Positions 26,463 to 35,371 of a stretch of DNA of 64,000 nucleotides are shown one piece after another. Both the position numbers and the translations under genes were made by a program. Origin of the DNA: Opitutia bacterium (GTDB taxonomy: Bacteria; Verrucomicrobiota; Verrucomicrobiia; Opitutales; Opitutaceae). The notes under the pieces were generated by a model. It was given only the letters and a program-made list of their open reading frames with translations. It was not told where the DNA came from and searched no databases. The first letter of the stretch is position 1; every line of letters starts with the position of its first letter. The stretch lies in assembly GCA_003142955.1 (NCBI GenBank), contig PLOH01000142.1:38308-102307 (forward strand), read 5' to 3'.

Positions 26463-27490
26463 TCCTCGCCCTCGAAAGCTCGTGTGACGAGACCGCGCTG
26501 GCGCTTTTCGATCCGGCGCGCGGCCTGACGCGCGAACTGGTGCACAGCCAGGTCGCCCTCCATGGGCGCTATGGAGGGGTGGTGCCCGATCTGGCAACGC
26601 GTGAACACCTGCGGAATTTTCCGCCGCTGCTCGAGCGGCTCCGGGAGGAAGGTGAACTCGCCGCGGTCACCGCGGTGGCCGTGACTCACGGGCCGGGGCT
26701 GGCCGGTTGCCTGGCGATCGGCCTGGCCGCGGCCAAGGCGCTGGCGCTCGAGCGGCGCGTGCCGTTGTGGGGCGTGAATCACCTGCGCGGCCACGCTTGG
26801 TCGTCCTTCATCGCGCTCCAGGCGGCGGATCCGCCGGCGTTTGATGAACGGATCGAGCGGTGGCTGCCCCATCTCGGACTAATCGTATCGGGCGGCAACA
26901 CCTTGCTGTTCGCCATCGATCATGGGCGGCGGATCGCAGTGCAGTCGGCGACCCGGGATGACGCGGCGGGCGAGGCACTGGACAAGGGCGCGAAGTTGCT
27001 CGGGCTTGGTTATCCCGGTGGTCCGCTGATCGAGCAGCGCGCGTTGGCGGGCCGGACCGATGCCTACGATTTTCCGCGGGGCATCCAGCCGAGCGGCGAC
27101 CTATCCTTCAGTTTCTCCGGTCTCAAAACCAGCCTGCGTTACCTGGTGGAAAAACTTGGCCCGGCGGAGGTGACGGCGCGGCTCGACGACTTGTGCGCGA
27201 GCTACCAGCAGGCGGTGATCGACGCGTTGGTGAGGAAAACGGCGGCGGCGCTCGACCGCGGCGGTTACACGAGCCTGGGATTATCCGGAGGGGTTTCCCA
27301 TAACCGGAAGCTGCGGGCGGCGCTGGAAAAGACGGCGCAGAGGAGGGGCGTGACCTTTCTCGCCGCGCAGCCGCAGCATACCGGAGACAACGCGGGAATG
27401 ATCGCCTTTGCGGCCTGGTGCGATCCCGCGGGCTGTGTGCGCGACGACCATTCGGGGCTCAGCATCCAGCCTGATCTCGCGCTCGGGTGA
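26459..27490 (+). CDS. tsaD: tRNA N6-adenosine threonylcarbamoyltransferase TsaD
   Basis: Catalytic subunit that transfers threonylcarbamoyl to A37 of ANN-decoding tRNAs, working with TsaB and TsaE. 343 residues, normal length. Motifs: ILALESSCDETALALF, VTHGPGLAGCLAIGLAAAKAL, the metal-binding His pair in GVNHLRGHAWSS, IVSGGNTLLF, and GGVSHNRKLR near the C-terminus. It overlaps the S41 protease stop by four bases, so the two are translationally coupled. tsaB and tsaE are not in this window. Confidence 0.96.
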   Translation: MILALESSCDETALALFDPARGLTRELVHSQVALHGRYGGVVPDLATREHLRNFPPLLERLREEGELAAVTAVAVTHGPGLAGCLAIGLAAAKALALERRVPLWGVNHLRGHAWSSFIALQAADPPAFDERIERWLPHLGLIVSGGNTLLFAIDHGRRIAVQSATRDDAAGEALDKGAKLLGLGYPGGPLIEQRALAGRTDAYDFPRGIQPSGDLSFSFSGLKTSLRYLVEKLGPAEVTARLDDLCASYQQAVIDALVRKTAAALDRGGYTSLGLSGGVSHNRKLRAALEKTAQRRGVTFLAAQPQHTGDNAGMIAFAAWCDPAGCVRDDHSGLSIQPDLALG

Positions 27491-27541
27491 TGGGCGGGGC
27501 TGGATCCAGCCGACCGGGAAACGGTCGAGCAAGAGTCCGGC

Positions 27542-29005
27542 TCAGGAATATTCCCGACGAAGATTGCTGGGCAGGAGGCCGAGTTCCTCGCGATATTTTG
27601 CGACCGTCCGGCGGGCGATGTTGATGCCCTTGCCCTGGAGCCTGGCCACCAGTTCCTGGTCGCTGAGGGGGTGGGCGCGGTCCTCCCCGGCGATGAGATC
27701 GTTGATCATCTCCTTGACGCTGGTATTGGACACCGAGTCGCCGCTGTCCGCCTGGTAGCCGGGCGTAAAGAAATATTTGAAATCGAACACCCCGTGCGGG
27801 GTCTTGATGTATTTGTTCGCGATGGCGCGGCTGACCGTGGTCTCGTGCACCCCGACGACGTCGGCGATCTGAGTCATCGTCAGCGGTTTCAGGCGGGCGA
27901 CTCCGTGCTCGAAGAATTCCTCCTGCACCTTGATGATCTCCCGGGTGATGCGCTCGATCGTCTGCTGGCGCTGCTCGATCGAGTTGATGAGAAAACGTCC
28001 CGACCGCATCCGTTCGCGCAAATAATCCCGTTCCTCTTTGGACAGCTGACCTTTGGCGATGAGTTCCCGGTAGGTCTGGCTGATGCGGAGGCGGGGAATG
28101 TAGTCGTTGTTGAGGAGAATGCGCCACTGGCCGTTGTCTTTCTCCACGGTGACGTCCGGAACGACCACGCGGTTGTTGTCGTCCGCAAAGCGTCGGCCGG
28201 GCGAGGGGTCCAGGGTGCCGATTTCCTCGATCGCGATCTGAATTTCATCCAGAGAGACTCCGAGGCGGCGGGCGAGATCAGGAATGCGGCGGCGGGTGAG
28301 CAGCTCAAAATGGTCCCGCACGATCCGGGCGGCGATGCAGCCGCCGCGGCCCTTGGCCTCGAGCTGGAAAAACAGGCAGTCCTTCAAATCCTGGGCGCCG
28401 ATGCCGGGCGGATCGAAGGACTTCAACAATTTCTGGGCGGCCTGGACGTCTTCCAGCGCCAGCCCGGACATCAACGCAATGTCGGCGGGACTGGCGGTGA
28501 GGAAACCGCGGTCGTCGATGCTGCCGACCAGGTAGCGGATCGCCTGCAGAACCCGCGGCGCGCAATCCGAGAGCTCGGCCTGCCGCATCAGGTGTTCCTG
28601 CAGCGAGGTTTCGGTGACGAGAGAATCGAAGAAATGCTGCCGCCTCTCCGCGGCCTCGGAGGTGTAAGTCTGGCCGGCGCCGGCCTGCGCGTGGTCGTCG
28701 CGCCAGTCGTCGTCGATCTTGGTCAGGATTTCGAAGCTCTTGGAGAAATCAAGTTCCTCGCGGGACGCCACCTCCTCCGCGGGTGCGGTCTCCCCGGGAG
28801 CCTCAGAGCCGTTCTGGTCCAGGCTCACGCCGTCCATCGGCATCTCCTCAAGGGTGGGATTGTTCTGTAATTCCTCCTGAATGACGGAACGCAGGTCCAA
28901 GGCGGCCACCTGGAGGATTTTCAGCGACTGCCGCAGCTGAGGCGCCAGCACCATCTGCTGGGTCTGGCGCTGGCTGAGGTGTTGATGAAAACCCGGTCCG
29001 TTCAT
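27542..29005 (-). CDS. rpoN: RNA polymerase sigma-54 factor
   Basis: Sigma factor for -24/-12 promoters, dependent on AAA+ activators. The 487 residues show region I (QRQTQQMVLAPQLRQSLKILQ), an acidic region II (about 60-115), the core-binding domain with DDRGFLTASPADIA and FDPPGIGAQDLKDCLFFQ, the HTH with LTMTQIADVVGVHETTVSRAIANKYI, and the RpoN box ARRTVAKYREEL near the C-terminus. It ends a minus-strand run and starts 28 bp after the Ser/Thr kinase gene, so the two are probably co-transcribed. No modulation protein or PTS-Ntr gene is adjacent. Confidence 0.97.
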   Translation of the reverse strand: MNGPGFHQHLSQRQTQQMVLAPQLRQSLKILQVAALDLRSVIQEELQNNPTLEEMPMDGVSLDQNGSEAPGETAPAEEVASREELDFSKSFEILTKIDDDWRDDHAQAGAGQTYTSEAAERRQHFFDSLVTETSLQEHLMRQAELSDCAPRVLQAIRYLVGSIDDRGFLTASPADIALMSGLALEDVQAAQKLLKSFDPPGIGAQDLKDCLFFQLEAKGRGGCIAARIVRDHFELLTRRRIPDLARRLGVSLDEIQIAIEEIGTLDPSPGRRFADDNNRVVVPDVTVEKDNGQWRILLNNDYIPRLRISQTYRELIAKGQLSKEERDYLRERMRSGRFLINSIEQRQQTIERITREIIKVQEEFFEHGVARLKPLTMTQIADVVGVHETTVSRAIANKYIKTPHGVFDFKYFFTPGYQADSGDSVSNTSVKEMINDLIAGEDRAHPLSDQELVARLQGKGINIARRTVAKYREELGLLPSNLRREYS

Positions 29006-29033
29006 GAATCAGAATGGACGAGCGGTGACTCGT

Positions 29034-30014
29034 TCATACCACCGGAGATGGCTCCGAGGTAAGCTGAGCGCAGGCGGGCTCGGGCAGATCGAACAGATCG
29101 CGCAGATAAGCCCCCAACTTCTCATTCGTAGGCCCGTAGCGGTCGCTGTACAGGTAGAGTTCCAGATCGGTCAGCAGTTCCGAGGCGGACTGATACCGGC
29201 GGTTCCGATCCCGTTCGAGCACCTTGTGCAGGATGGCCTCCATTTTTCCGTCGATGTCGGCGCGCAGATTCCCAAAACATGGGATGGGCATGGTCAGGAC
29301 ATTTCGCCGCGATTGCAGCCGGTCATCGGCGCGAAAGACGTTCTGACACAGGAGCAGTTCGGAGAGTACGATACCGAGAGAGAAGAGATCGGCCCGCGCA
29401 TCAGTCACCGCGTAGCTTGCCTGTTCGGGCGAACAGTATTCGTCCTTCCCCGGGATCACCTTGCCTTCCTCATTGTACATGAGGTTGAAGGCCTTCGCGA
29501 TGCCGAAGTCCGTCAGCTTCACGTCCCCTTCATAGGCCAGCATCACGTTCTTCGGATTTACATCGCGATGGACAATATTGAGGTGATGGCCCAAGCGGTC
29601 GGTCTTCTGATGGGCGTAGGCGAGGCCGCGGGCGACGCGCGAAGCGATGAACGCGGCAAACTCCACGGGAATGGAACGGCGCAGGACGCGGTGGCGCTCG
29701 ATAAACTGCTCGAGGTTTACGCCATTGACGAATTCCATCACCATGAAGTGCTGGCCACCGACCAGACCGAGATGATAGGTCTGAACAATATTCGTGTGAA
29801 TCAGGTCGGCGACGAGACGGGCCTCCCCAATGAAATTCTTCTGGAACTCCTGAATGCTCGAATACTCTTCACGGATAACCTTGATGGCTACTAGCTTAAG
29901 GAAGTTTCCTGCGCCATATTGGTGGGCTTCGTAAACAATGCCCATCCCGCCTTCGGAGATCTTCCGGAGCAGCTCGTAATGGAGCTCATTGATGATGAGT
30001 TTGAGGGCGGCCAC
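29034..30014 (-). CDS. Hanks-type serine/threonine protein kinase
   Basis: A 326-residue soluble kinase with no membrane segment or sensor domain. Kinase subdomains are all present: glycine loop [26 protein letters not shown] (ATP Lys), [12 protein letters not shown], the catalytic loop [21 protein letters not shown] (Mg-binding Asp), the P+1 region [10 protein letters not shown], and [18 protein letters not shown] short tail follows residue 290. The start is GTG at 30014; no ATG lies upstream in frame. It sits directly before rpoN, which makes the sigma-54 system a possible but unproven target. Confidence 0.92.
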   Translation of the reverse strand: MAALKLIINELHYELLRKISEGGMGIVYEAHQYGAGNFLKLVAIKVIREEYSSIQEFQKNFIGEARLVADLIHTNIVQTYHLGLVGGQHFMVMEFVNGVNLEQFIERHRVLRRSIPVEFAAFIASRVARGLAYAHQKTDRLGHHLNIVHRDVNPKNVMLAYEGDVKLTDFGIAKAFNLMYNEEGKVIPGKDEYCSPEQASYAVTDARADLFSLGIVLSELLLCQNVFRADDRLQSRRNVLTMPIPCFGNLRADIDGKMEAILHKVLERDRNRRYQSASELLTDLELYLYSDRYGPTNEKLGAYLRDLFDLPEPACAQLTSEPSPVV

Positions 30015-30065
30015 GCGGATATGGAAGCGCAGTCAACGGCCGCTGGCAAGTGCGCAGATGTTAAT

Positions 30066-30275
30066 CTAGCATAGAAATTGCTTCAGTGATGATTTGTTCT
30101 TGCTTTTCCAAATCCCCAGGGCTTTTCCGCTGCCGTCGGACAGTGGAGGCGCTTTCTCCTGAGCACTGGTGAATTGGTTGACGGCGAGCAGTGGGCCGCC
30201 CGTCAGGTTCCAGCCGTTTCGGATGGCTTGGCTGGCGTCGGAAGGACGCAAGATCTTGGAAGCGACCCAAATCAA
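30066..30275 (-). CDS. Possible small hypothetical protein after ubiE
   Basis: I do not recognise this frame. From a TTG four bases after the ubiE stop it reads about 69 codons: LIWVASKILRPSDASQAIRN, then GWNLTGGPLLAVNQF. The first two thirds have GC-rich third codon positions like real genes here; the last third (KSKNKSSLKQFLC) does not. It could be a short co-translated protein, a decayed fragment, or chance. It fills most of the 265-base gap between ubiE and the kinase gene. The rest of that gap, next to the kinase, is AT-richer and probably regulatory. Confidence 0.28.
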   Translation of the reverse strand: MIWVASKILRPSDASQAIRNGWNLTGGPLLAVNQFTSAQEKAPPLSDGSGKALGIWKSKNKSSLKQFLC

Positions 30276-30279
30276 GCTG

Positions 30280-30978
30280 TCACACGGCAGCGGTATGCAG
30301 GGCGACAATGCCCAGGCTCATTTTGGTCGCGGTGACGGCGGAGAACCCGCAGCCGCGGATCTCGGCGCTTAAGCCGGCGCGGTCGGGAAATTCGCCGATC
30401 GTCCGTCCGAGGTACTCGTAGGCGGCGCGGTCGCCGGTGACGAGCCCTGCCAGTCGCGGCAGCACCCGTTGGATGTAGAAATAGTACACCGGACGAAACC
30501 ACGAAGCCGGCTGGGAAAATTCGAGGACGAACAGCCGGCCGTGCGGGCGGCGAAGCACGCGCCGTATTTCGCTCAACGCTCGCCGGCGGTCCGCCATGTT
30601 GCGCAGGCCAAAGGCAATCGTTACGGCATCGACGGAGCCGTCTCCGAGCGGCAGAGAAAGCCCGTCGCCCGGACGAAAACTCACGTTGGCAAACCCGCCG
30701 GAACGGCGTTTTTTTGCTTCGGCCTCCTCTAGCATGGGCCGGCAGAAATCCAGTCCGATGATGGCAACGTCCGATGGCAGGCTGCGGCCCAGCGCGAAGG
30801 CGACGTCGCCGCTGCCGGTCGCAAGGTCCAGGACGGTTTGAGGATGGATCTCGCGCACCGCCGCGACCAGCCGGCGGCGCCACCAGCGGTCAACTCCGCC
30901 GCTCAGCAGACGGTTGGCGAGATCGTAGCGGCGCGCGATCCGCGCAAACATGGTGTTGACGGCCGTGGAGTCGGGCAT
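30280..30978 (-). CDS. ubiE: Ubiquinone/menaquinone biosynthesis C-methyltransferase UbiE/MenG
   Basis: SAM-dependent methylation of demethylmenaquinone or the demethoxy-ubiquinone precursor. The 232 residues start MFARIARRYDLANRLLSGGVDRWWR, then motif I VLDLATGSGDVAFAL, IGLDFCRPMLEEA, VDAVTIAFGLRNMADR, LFVLEFSQP and YEYLGRTIGEFPDR, all diagnostic for UbiE. Verrucomicrobiota usually use menaquinone, so MenG is the more likely role. It lies 39 bp after the ClpX-like gene on the same strand. Confidence 0.94.
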   Translation of the reverse strand: MPDSTAVNTMFARIARRYDLANRLLSGGVDRWWRRRLVAAVREIHPQTVLDLATGSGDVAFALGRSLPSDVAIIGLDFCRPMLEEAEAKKRRSGGFANVSFRPGDGLSLPLGDGSVDAVTIAFGLRNMADRRRALSEIRRVLRRPHGRLFVLEFSQPASWFRPVYYFYIQRVLPRLAGLVTGDRAAYEYLGRTIGEFPDRAGLSAEIRGCGFSAVTATKMSLGIVALHTAAV

Positions 30979-31017
30979 GGAGGGTTCAGGCGACCGGCAA
31001 TGCGGGCCGGAGGCAAG

Positions 31018-32619
31018 TCAACGTTGAGAGGGAGGATCACCCTGCGCGCGAAACCGGGCCACCACCCAGCGCGAAAGGACCTGGTCGGGAGCATCGACGA
31101 CTTCGCGAGAGATTTCAAAACGGCGCAGTTCACCGTCGCGGGCGATGAGCTTGAGGCCGTGATGGAAATCGCGAAACTTGTCTTCGCAAAGGGCGCGGAT
31201 CGTCTTGTCGGCGGCCAGGCTGAGTTCGATGAGCCGCTCGATCGCCGATTCATCAAAGACGAGCTCAAAGCCATAGTCCTTCTGAAACCTTGCGGCGAAT
31301 GCGGCGACGTCGGCTTTGAGGACATCGCGCTGCTGGGCGGCATTTTGTTTCAACAGGAACTGGAGGGTCTCGGACGGCGCGGCGACGGTCGCGCGGTCGA
31401 TCTTGAACGTCTTCACCGCCGTGGAGGGCAGTTCGAATTTGAAGTCGCGCAGGACGCGCTCCAGCACCGTCATGAGCCCGCGGGCGCCGGTGTGCTCGGC
31501 GTGGGCCTGCGTCGCGATCTCGCGCACGGCGTCCAGGGTGATTTCGAAATCGATGCCGTACCCGGAGAAATCCGCGCGGTACTGCTGGAGGATGCTGCCT
31601 TCGGAAGTCAGCAGGATTTTTTCCAGGTCAGCCGGGGTGAGTATCTGGCAGGCGACGCGCACCGGCAGGCGGCCCACGAATTCGGGTTCCATTCCGTATT
31701 CAATGAAATCGCGGCTTTGGGCCAGGCCGAGAAAGTCGTCGTCATCGCTGGCACGCTCGCGGCTGGCGGAAGCGAAGCCGATCTGGCCGCTTCGCACGCG
31801 TCGTTTTACCTGGTCGGAGAGCTTGTCGAAGGCGCCGCTCACAATGAAAAGAACGTGCCGGGTGTTGATCGTGCGTCGCCGGGGACCGGATCGCCGCTGA
31901 AGGTCCATCATCGCTTGAATCTGGCCGGCGATGTCATTCTGGCTTTGCAGATTCACCTCGGTATCTTCCATGAGCTTGAGCAGATTGATCTGCACCCCGC
32001 GCCCCGAGACATCGCGACCGACCGTGTTGCCGGCAGCCGAGGCGATTTTGTCGATCTCGTCGACGTAGATGATGCCATATTGGGCCAGTTCGACATCACC
32101 ATTGGCGGCTTTCACGAGGTCGCGCACCAAATCTTCGACATCGCCGCCCACATATCCTGTTTCCGAAAACTTCGTGGCGTCCGCCTTTACGAAGGGAACG
32201 CCTATAAGTTTGGCGATGCAGCGCATTAGATATGTCTTCCCAACGCCCGTCGGACCCAACAGGAGGATGTTCTGTTTGGCATAGTCGCGCTCCTGTAAAC
32301 CCGGGTTTTCGAGACACTGGCGCACATGATTATAGTGATCGCAGATGGCGACTGAGAGCACCTTCTTGGCTTCGGCCTGCTGAATGACGAAGCGGTCGAG
32401 GTAATCGCGGATTTCGCGCGGTTTGAGATTGAACTCGCGGATGAGGCGAAGGGTGGCCTCGTGTTCCTTATTTGTTTCGTCTTCAGCAGCTTCAGAATTG
32501 CCCCCCGAGGCGCCAGCTTCCGGGCGGGAGAAAACTGTCTTAACATTCGAACCTCGAAGGAGTTCCTGAATTTGTCGTGGCAGTTGCTCGAACGGAGTGG
32601 ATGGGGGTTTGTCGCTCAT
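31018..32619 (-). CDS. ClpX-like AAA+ ATPase without zinc-binding domain
   Basis: A 533-residue hexameric unfoldase-type ATPase. It has Walker A GPTGVGKT (122-129), pore loop GYVG (155-158), Walker B IIYVDEID (183-190), arginine-finger region EPEFVGRLPV, and sensor-2 HTGARGLM (376-383). A SGQIGFASAS loop (IGF 280-282) is at the place where ClpX docks on ClpP. The N-terminal Cys4 zinc domain of true ClpX is absent, replaced by about 60 unrelated residues. After the normal end (about 400) come 130 extra residues that seem to repeat the small subdomain. Substrates and ClpP pairing are unknown. It is divergent from the HU gene and heads the ubiE, kinase, rpoN run. Confidence 0.88.
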   Translation of the reverse strand: MSDKPPSTPFEQLPRQIQELLRGSNVKTVFSRPEAGASGGNSEAAEDETNKEHEATLRLIREFNLKPREIRDYLDRFVIQQAEAKKVLSVAICDHYNHVRQCLENPGLQERDYAKQNILLLGPTGVGKTYLMRCIAKLIGVPFVKADATKFSETGYVGGDVEDLVRDLVKAANGDVELAQYGIIYVDEIDKIASAAGNTVGRDVSGRGVQINLLKLMEDTEVNLQSQNDIAGQIQAMMDLQRRSGPRRRTINTRHVLFIVSGAFDKLSDQVKRRVRSGQIGFASASRERASDDDDFLGLAQSRDFIEYGMEPEFVGRLPVRVACQILTPADLEKILLTSEGSILQQYRADFSGYGIDFEITLDAVREIATQAHAEHTGARGLMTVLERVLRDFKFELPSTAVKTFKIDRATVAAPSETLQFLLKQNAAQQRDVLKADVAAFAARFQKDYGFELVFDESAIERLIELSLAADKTIRALCEDKFRDFHHGLKLIARDGELRRFEISREVVDAPDQVLSRWVVARFRAQGDPPSQR

Positions 32620-32645
32620 TTTATTGGAATTGTAAGCCTTTGCTG

Positions 32646-32673
32646 TTGACGGAGTTCAATCTTCGAATAGGTT
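32646..32673 (+). promoter_or_regulatory. Candidate sigma-70-type promoter for the HU/IHF gene
   Basis: TTGACG (32646-32651), 16-base spacer, TAGGTT (32668-32673), 38 bases before the HU start codon at 32712. The region is more AT-rich than its surroundings and is shared with the divergent ClpX-like gene. The -10 is weak. Confidence 0.35.
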
Positions 32674-32711
32674 GGCTGTCTTCAATTTGCATGTTACCAA
32701 AAGGAATCACC

Positions 32712-33059
32712 ATGTCGACTAACCTGACAAAACGCGAGATAGTGCTACAGATCTACGAGAAGACTGGATTTCCCCAAAAGGAGGTTCAGACAACCGTGCA
32801 GATGACCTTGGACATTATCATGAATGCTTTGGCTGCGGGCCGGAACGTGGAATTGCGCAACTTCGGAGTCTTGGAAGTGCAGGTGCGCAAAGCACGCGTG
32901 GGCCGCAATCCCAACAAACCGGAGACCGAAGTCATCATTCCGCAACGAGCTGTGGTCAAATTCAAGTCTGGAAAGATCCTGAAGGCAAAGCTCAAGAAGA
33001 TTGATCTGGTTCCGCTGCAAAATAAGGGTGGCGAAGCTCCGCCGCCGGCTGCAACCTGA
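32712..33059 (+). CDS. HU/IHF family DNA-binding protein
   Basis: Small nucleoid protein that bends DNA, 115 residues. It has the HU/IHF pattern: MSTNLTKREIVLQIYEKTGF, VQTTVQMTLDIIMNALAAGR, VELRNFGVLEVQVRKAR, the DNA-intercalating arm GRNPNKPE, and VVKFKSGKILKAKL. A short tail rich in Lys, Glu and Pro (NKGGEAPPPAAT) extends the usual 90-95 residues. The ATG at 32712 was chosen because homology starts there and AAGGAA lies upstream, one of the few Shine-Dalgarno-like sites in the window. hisS follows eight bases later and is probably co-transcribed. Confidence 0.93.
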   Translation: MSTNLTKREIVLQIYEKTGFPQKEVQTTVQMTLDIIMNALAAGRNVELRNFGVLEVQVRKARVGRNPNKPETEVIIPQRAVVKFKSGKILKAKLKKIDLVPLQNKGGEAPPPAAT

Positions 33060-33067
33060 GTGGTTGC

Positions 33068-34381
33068 ATGGCTTTATTTCAGTCTCTGCCCGGATTCCGG
33101 GAGTTTCCTCCGGCTGCGTTCGCCCGCCGAAATCATGTGTTTCGGGTTTGGCGACAGGTAGCGTCGGCATTCGGCTTTTCCGAATACGATGCCCCGGTGC
33201 TGGAACCGCTCGACCTGTATAAGACCAAATCGGGCGAAGAGATTGAGCAGCAACTGTTCAGCTTTGTTGACAAAGGAGGACGGGAGGTAGCGCTCCGGCC
33301 GGAAATGACGCCGACGGTCTGCCGGATGGTGGGCGCGCAGGCTGGCAGCCTGAAACGTCCGATCAAATGGTTCAGCATTGCTGAGTTTTACCGCTACGAA
33401 CGCGCGCAAAAGGGCAGGGAGCGCGCGTTTTTTCAGCTCAATGCAGACATTTTTGGTGAGGAAGGCGTTGCAGCCGAAATCGAATTGATTTCGTTGCTGG
33501 TGCAATGTCTCGCCGGTTTCGGGCTGACGGAGCAGGACTTCTACGTGCGGCTGAGCGACCGCGATTTATGGTTCTACTATCTGGAGGCGTTGGGTTTGGA
33601 CGAAACGCGGATCCGCGCGCTGCTCGTCGCCATCGACAAATACGAGAAGCTCGGTGACGGGGCATTCAAAACCTATGCCGATCAATTCGGATCGTTGGAT
33701 CCTGCGGTGAAAGAGAAGGTTCTCGCGTTCCTCGCGATCAAGAGCTTGGAGCAGCTTGAACAGATCCTGATCCCGGTGGGCGGCGAAAAGCTTGCGGCGA
33801 GGGTCGCCGATTGGCGCCGGTTGCTCGAGGGGTTGTCGGCGATGGGACTGGCGCGTTTCGTCGCGGTCGACCTCGGCGTCGTGCGCGGTCTGGCCTACTA
33901 TACGGGCTTTGTCTTTGAGGCGTTTGACCGGAAGGGAGAGTTGCGGGCCATCGCGGGCGGCGGGCGCTATAACAATCTGGTGGCCAAGCTCGGCGGACCC
34001 GATCTGCCGGCCGTTGGCTTTGCCATTGGCGATGTGACCATGGGTTTGCTGCTCGATGCGCGTGGAATGATGCCCGGGTACGTCAGCGCTGCGGACGTTT
34101 ATGCGGTGCTGGGTGGGGAGGCGGAGCGAAAAGCGGCCTTTGGAGACATCCATGCGCTACGGGCGGCGGGATATCGGGTGGAGTATCCATTGAAACCGCT
34201 GGCCTTCGGCAAGCAGTTCAAGGCCGCGCTGGAATCCGGGGCCAAGCTCGCGCTGATCTATGGGAGTGATGAGTTGGCGCGTGACGTCGTCAAGCTGCGC
34301 GACTTAGGCGGGCGGACGGAGCGAGACGTGCCGCGCGACCAAGTGCTTGCCGCGGTGCGCGGCTTTCTTGCCGGACCCTGA
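33068..34381 (+). CDS. hisS: Histidyl-tRNA synthetase
   Basis: Class II synthetase that charges tRNA-His. 437 residues. Motif 2 region FYRYERAQKGRERAFFQLNADIFG (in part), the histidine-binding segment VVRGLAYYTGFVFEAFD, the GGGRYNNL loop and motif 3 (AVGFAIGDVTMGLLL) are clear. The C-terminal anticodon-binding domain (about 345-437) includes LRAAGYRVEYPL and ALIYGSDELARDVVKLRDL. The presence of that domain and catalytic residues argues against the paralogue HisZ. It lies eight bases after the HU gene and is convergent with the hemerythrin gene. Confidence 0.94.
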   Translation: MALFQSLPGFREFPPAAFARRNHVFRVWRQVASAFGFSEYDAPVLEPLDLYKTKSGEEIEQQLFSFVDKGGREVALRPEMTPTVCRMVGAQAGSLKRPIKWFSIAEFYRYERAQKGRERAFFQLNADIFGEEGVAAEIELISLLVQCLAGFGLTEQDFYVRLSDRDLWFYYLEALGLDETRIRALLVAIDKYEKLGDGAFKTYADQFGSLDPAVKEKVLAFLAIKSLEQLEQILIPVGGEKLAARVADWRRLLEGLSAMGLARFVAVDLGVVRGLAYYTGFVFEAFDRKGELRAIAGGGRYNNLVAKLGGPDLPAVGFAIGDVTMGLLLDARGMMPGYVSAADVYAVLGGEAERKAAFGDIHALRAAGYRVEYPLKPLAFGKQFKAALESGAKLALIYGSDELARDVVKLRDLGGRTERDVPRDQVLAAVRGFLAGP

Positions 34382-34466
34382 ACTTTCCGTCGCGGCCGGT
34401 CGCATGGAGGAGGCCTGGCCGTCGAATCTCGGCTAACCGGGCGATGCTTCGATCCGGCTTCCTGCG

Positions 34467-34859
34467 TCAGGCCAGCCGGCAACCGCGGAGCTTGCAGTCC
34501 ACGTTTACGATATGCGCGCCGATCCACCGGGAGGTTTCCCGGTGAACCTCCAGGACGAGCGAAAGTGAGGCGCCCGTCTGCAGTGTGGCGAGCCAACCGT
34601 CGAGCTTGGCCGCAAAATCCAGGTGGGCCTGCTTGTTGGCGACGGCCGACGGACAATTCACCCGCGTCATGTGCGCCTCTTCGCGTGCGAAGTGTTCGCG
34701 CGAATAACGATTGAGGAAGGAGACGAGCGGAATCACCTGCTCCTTGCCCACGCCTTTTTTCAGGGCGGAGTCGAGTTCGTTCAGACTCGCGATCAATTTT
34801 CGATGATCGTCATCAATGGTCGGATGGCCGGTTTCGAGGGCGGGAGTCCAGGGAATCAT
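34467..34859 (-). CDS. Bacteriohemerythrin
   Basis: A 130-residue four-helix-bundle protein that binds O2 at a di-iron centre. The pattern is complete: TGHPTIDDDHRKLIASLNEL (first His ligands), SREHFAREEAHM (His and Glu), KQAHLDFAAKLDGW (His) and IGAHIVNVDCKL (His and Asp). The start at 34859 was chosen because the family N-terminus (MIPWTPALETGH) begins there; the open frame upstream overlaps the cdd stop. The role may be oxygen sensing or delivery to a chemotaxis or respiratory partner, but none is adjacent. It lies 62 bp after cdd on the same strand. Confidence 0.93.
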   Translation of the reverse strand: MIPWTPALETGHPTIDDDHRKLIASLNELDSALKKGVGKEQVIPLVSFLNRYSREHFAREEAHMTRVNCPSAVANKQAHLDFAAKLDGWLATLQTGASLSLVLEVHRETSRWIGAHIVNVDCKLRGCRLA

Positions 34860-34921
34860 GCGTGCCTCATCGGCACAGAAAAAGGAGAACTTGAGACTGC
34901 CAGCCGGTCCACCGTTTCGCG

Positions 34922-35329
34922 TTAACGGAGATCTTTCGGCCCAAAAGCCTTCGGGAGCAGTTGATCGAGCGAAATCTCGATCCGGTCCGGCGAATCGCAC
35001 ACGCACAGGACGGTGGCGGTTGGGCCGAATTCGTGAATGACCTGCCGGCAGGCGCCGCAGGGCGCGGTCGGCCGGGGTGTTGGCGTGTAGACGGCCACCG
35101 CCACGAGTCGGCGCTGGCCCGCCGCCACCGCGGTGAAAACGGCGGTGCGCTCAGCGCAGATCGTGAGACCAGAGGAGGCGTTCTCGACGTTGCAGCCGGA
35201 GAAGATTTTTCCCGACGCAGTCAAGACGGCAGCGCCGACGCGGAATTCCGAATAGGGGGCGTAGGATGATCGGGCCGCGCGACGCGCGGCCGCGGCGAGA
35301 CGGCGGATTTGCGAAGGGGAGAGGCTCAT
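34922..35329 (-). CDS. cdd: Cytidine deaminase
   Basis: Hydrolytic deamination of cytidine and deoxycytidine in pyrimidine salvage. 135 residues, the size of the tetrameric class. Zinc site CAERTAVFTAV (Cys ligand and catalytic Glu) and PCGACRQVIHEF (two Cys ligands); substrate loop FRVGAAVLTASGKIFSGCNVEN. The ATG at 35329 was preferred to 35365 because the family start is MSLSPSQIRRLAAAA. The gene follows kbl by 42 bp. Confidence 0.95.
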   Translation of the reverse strand: MSLSPSQIRRLAAAARRAARSSYAPYSEFRVGAAVLTASGKIFSGCNVENASSGLTICAERTAVFTAVAAGQRRLVAVAVYTPTPRPTAPCGACRQVIHEFGPTATVLCVCDSPDRIEISLDQLLPKAFGPKDLR

Positions 35330-35371
35330 GGTGGACGACAGGCTGACGTTTTCCGGGCGATTCACCGAGGT

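Noticed and set aside
25089-26597. 502-codon open frame on the minus strand
   Set aside because: Covers the S41 protease gene in antisense; Arg/His-rich and without domains.
33068-34381. HisZ regulatory subunit instead of HisS
   Set aside because: Anticodon-binding domain and the catalytic histidine-binding segment are present, and length fits HisS.
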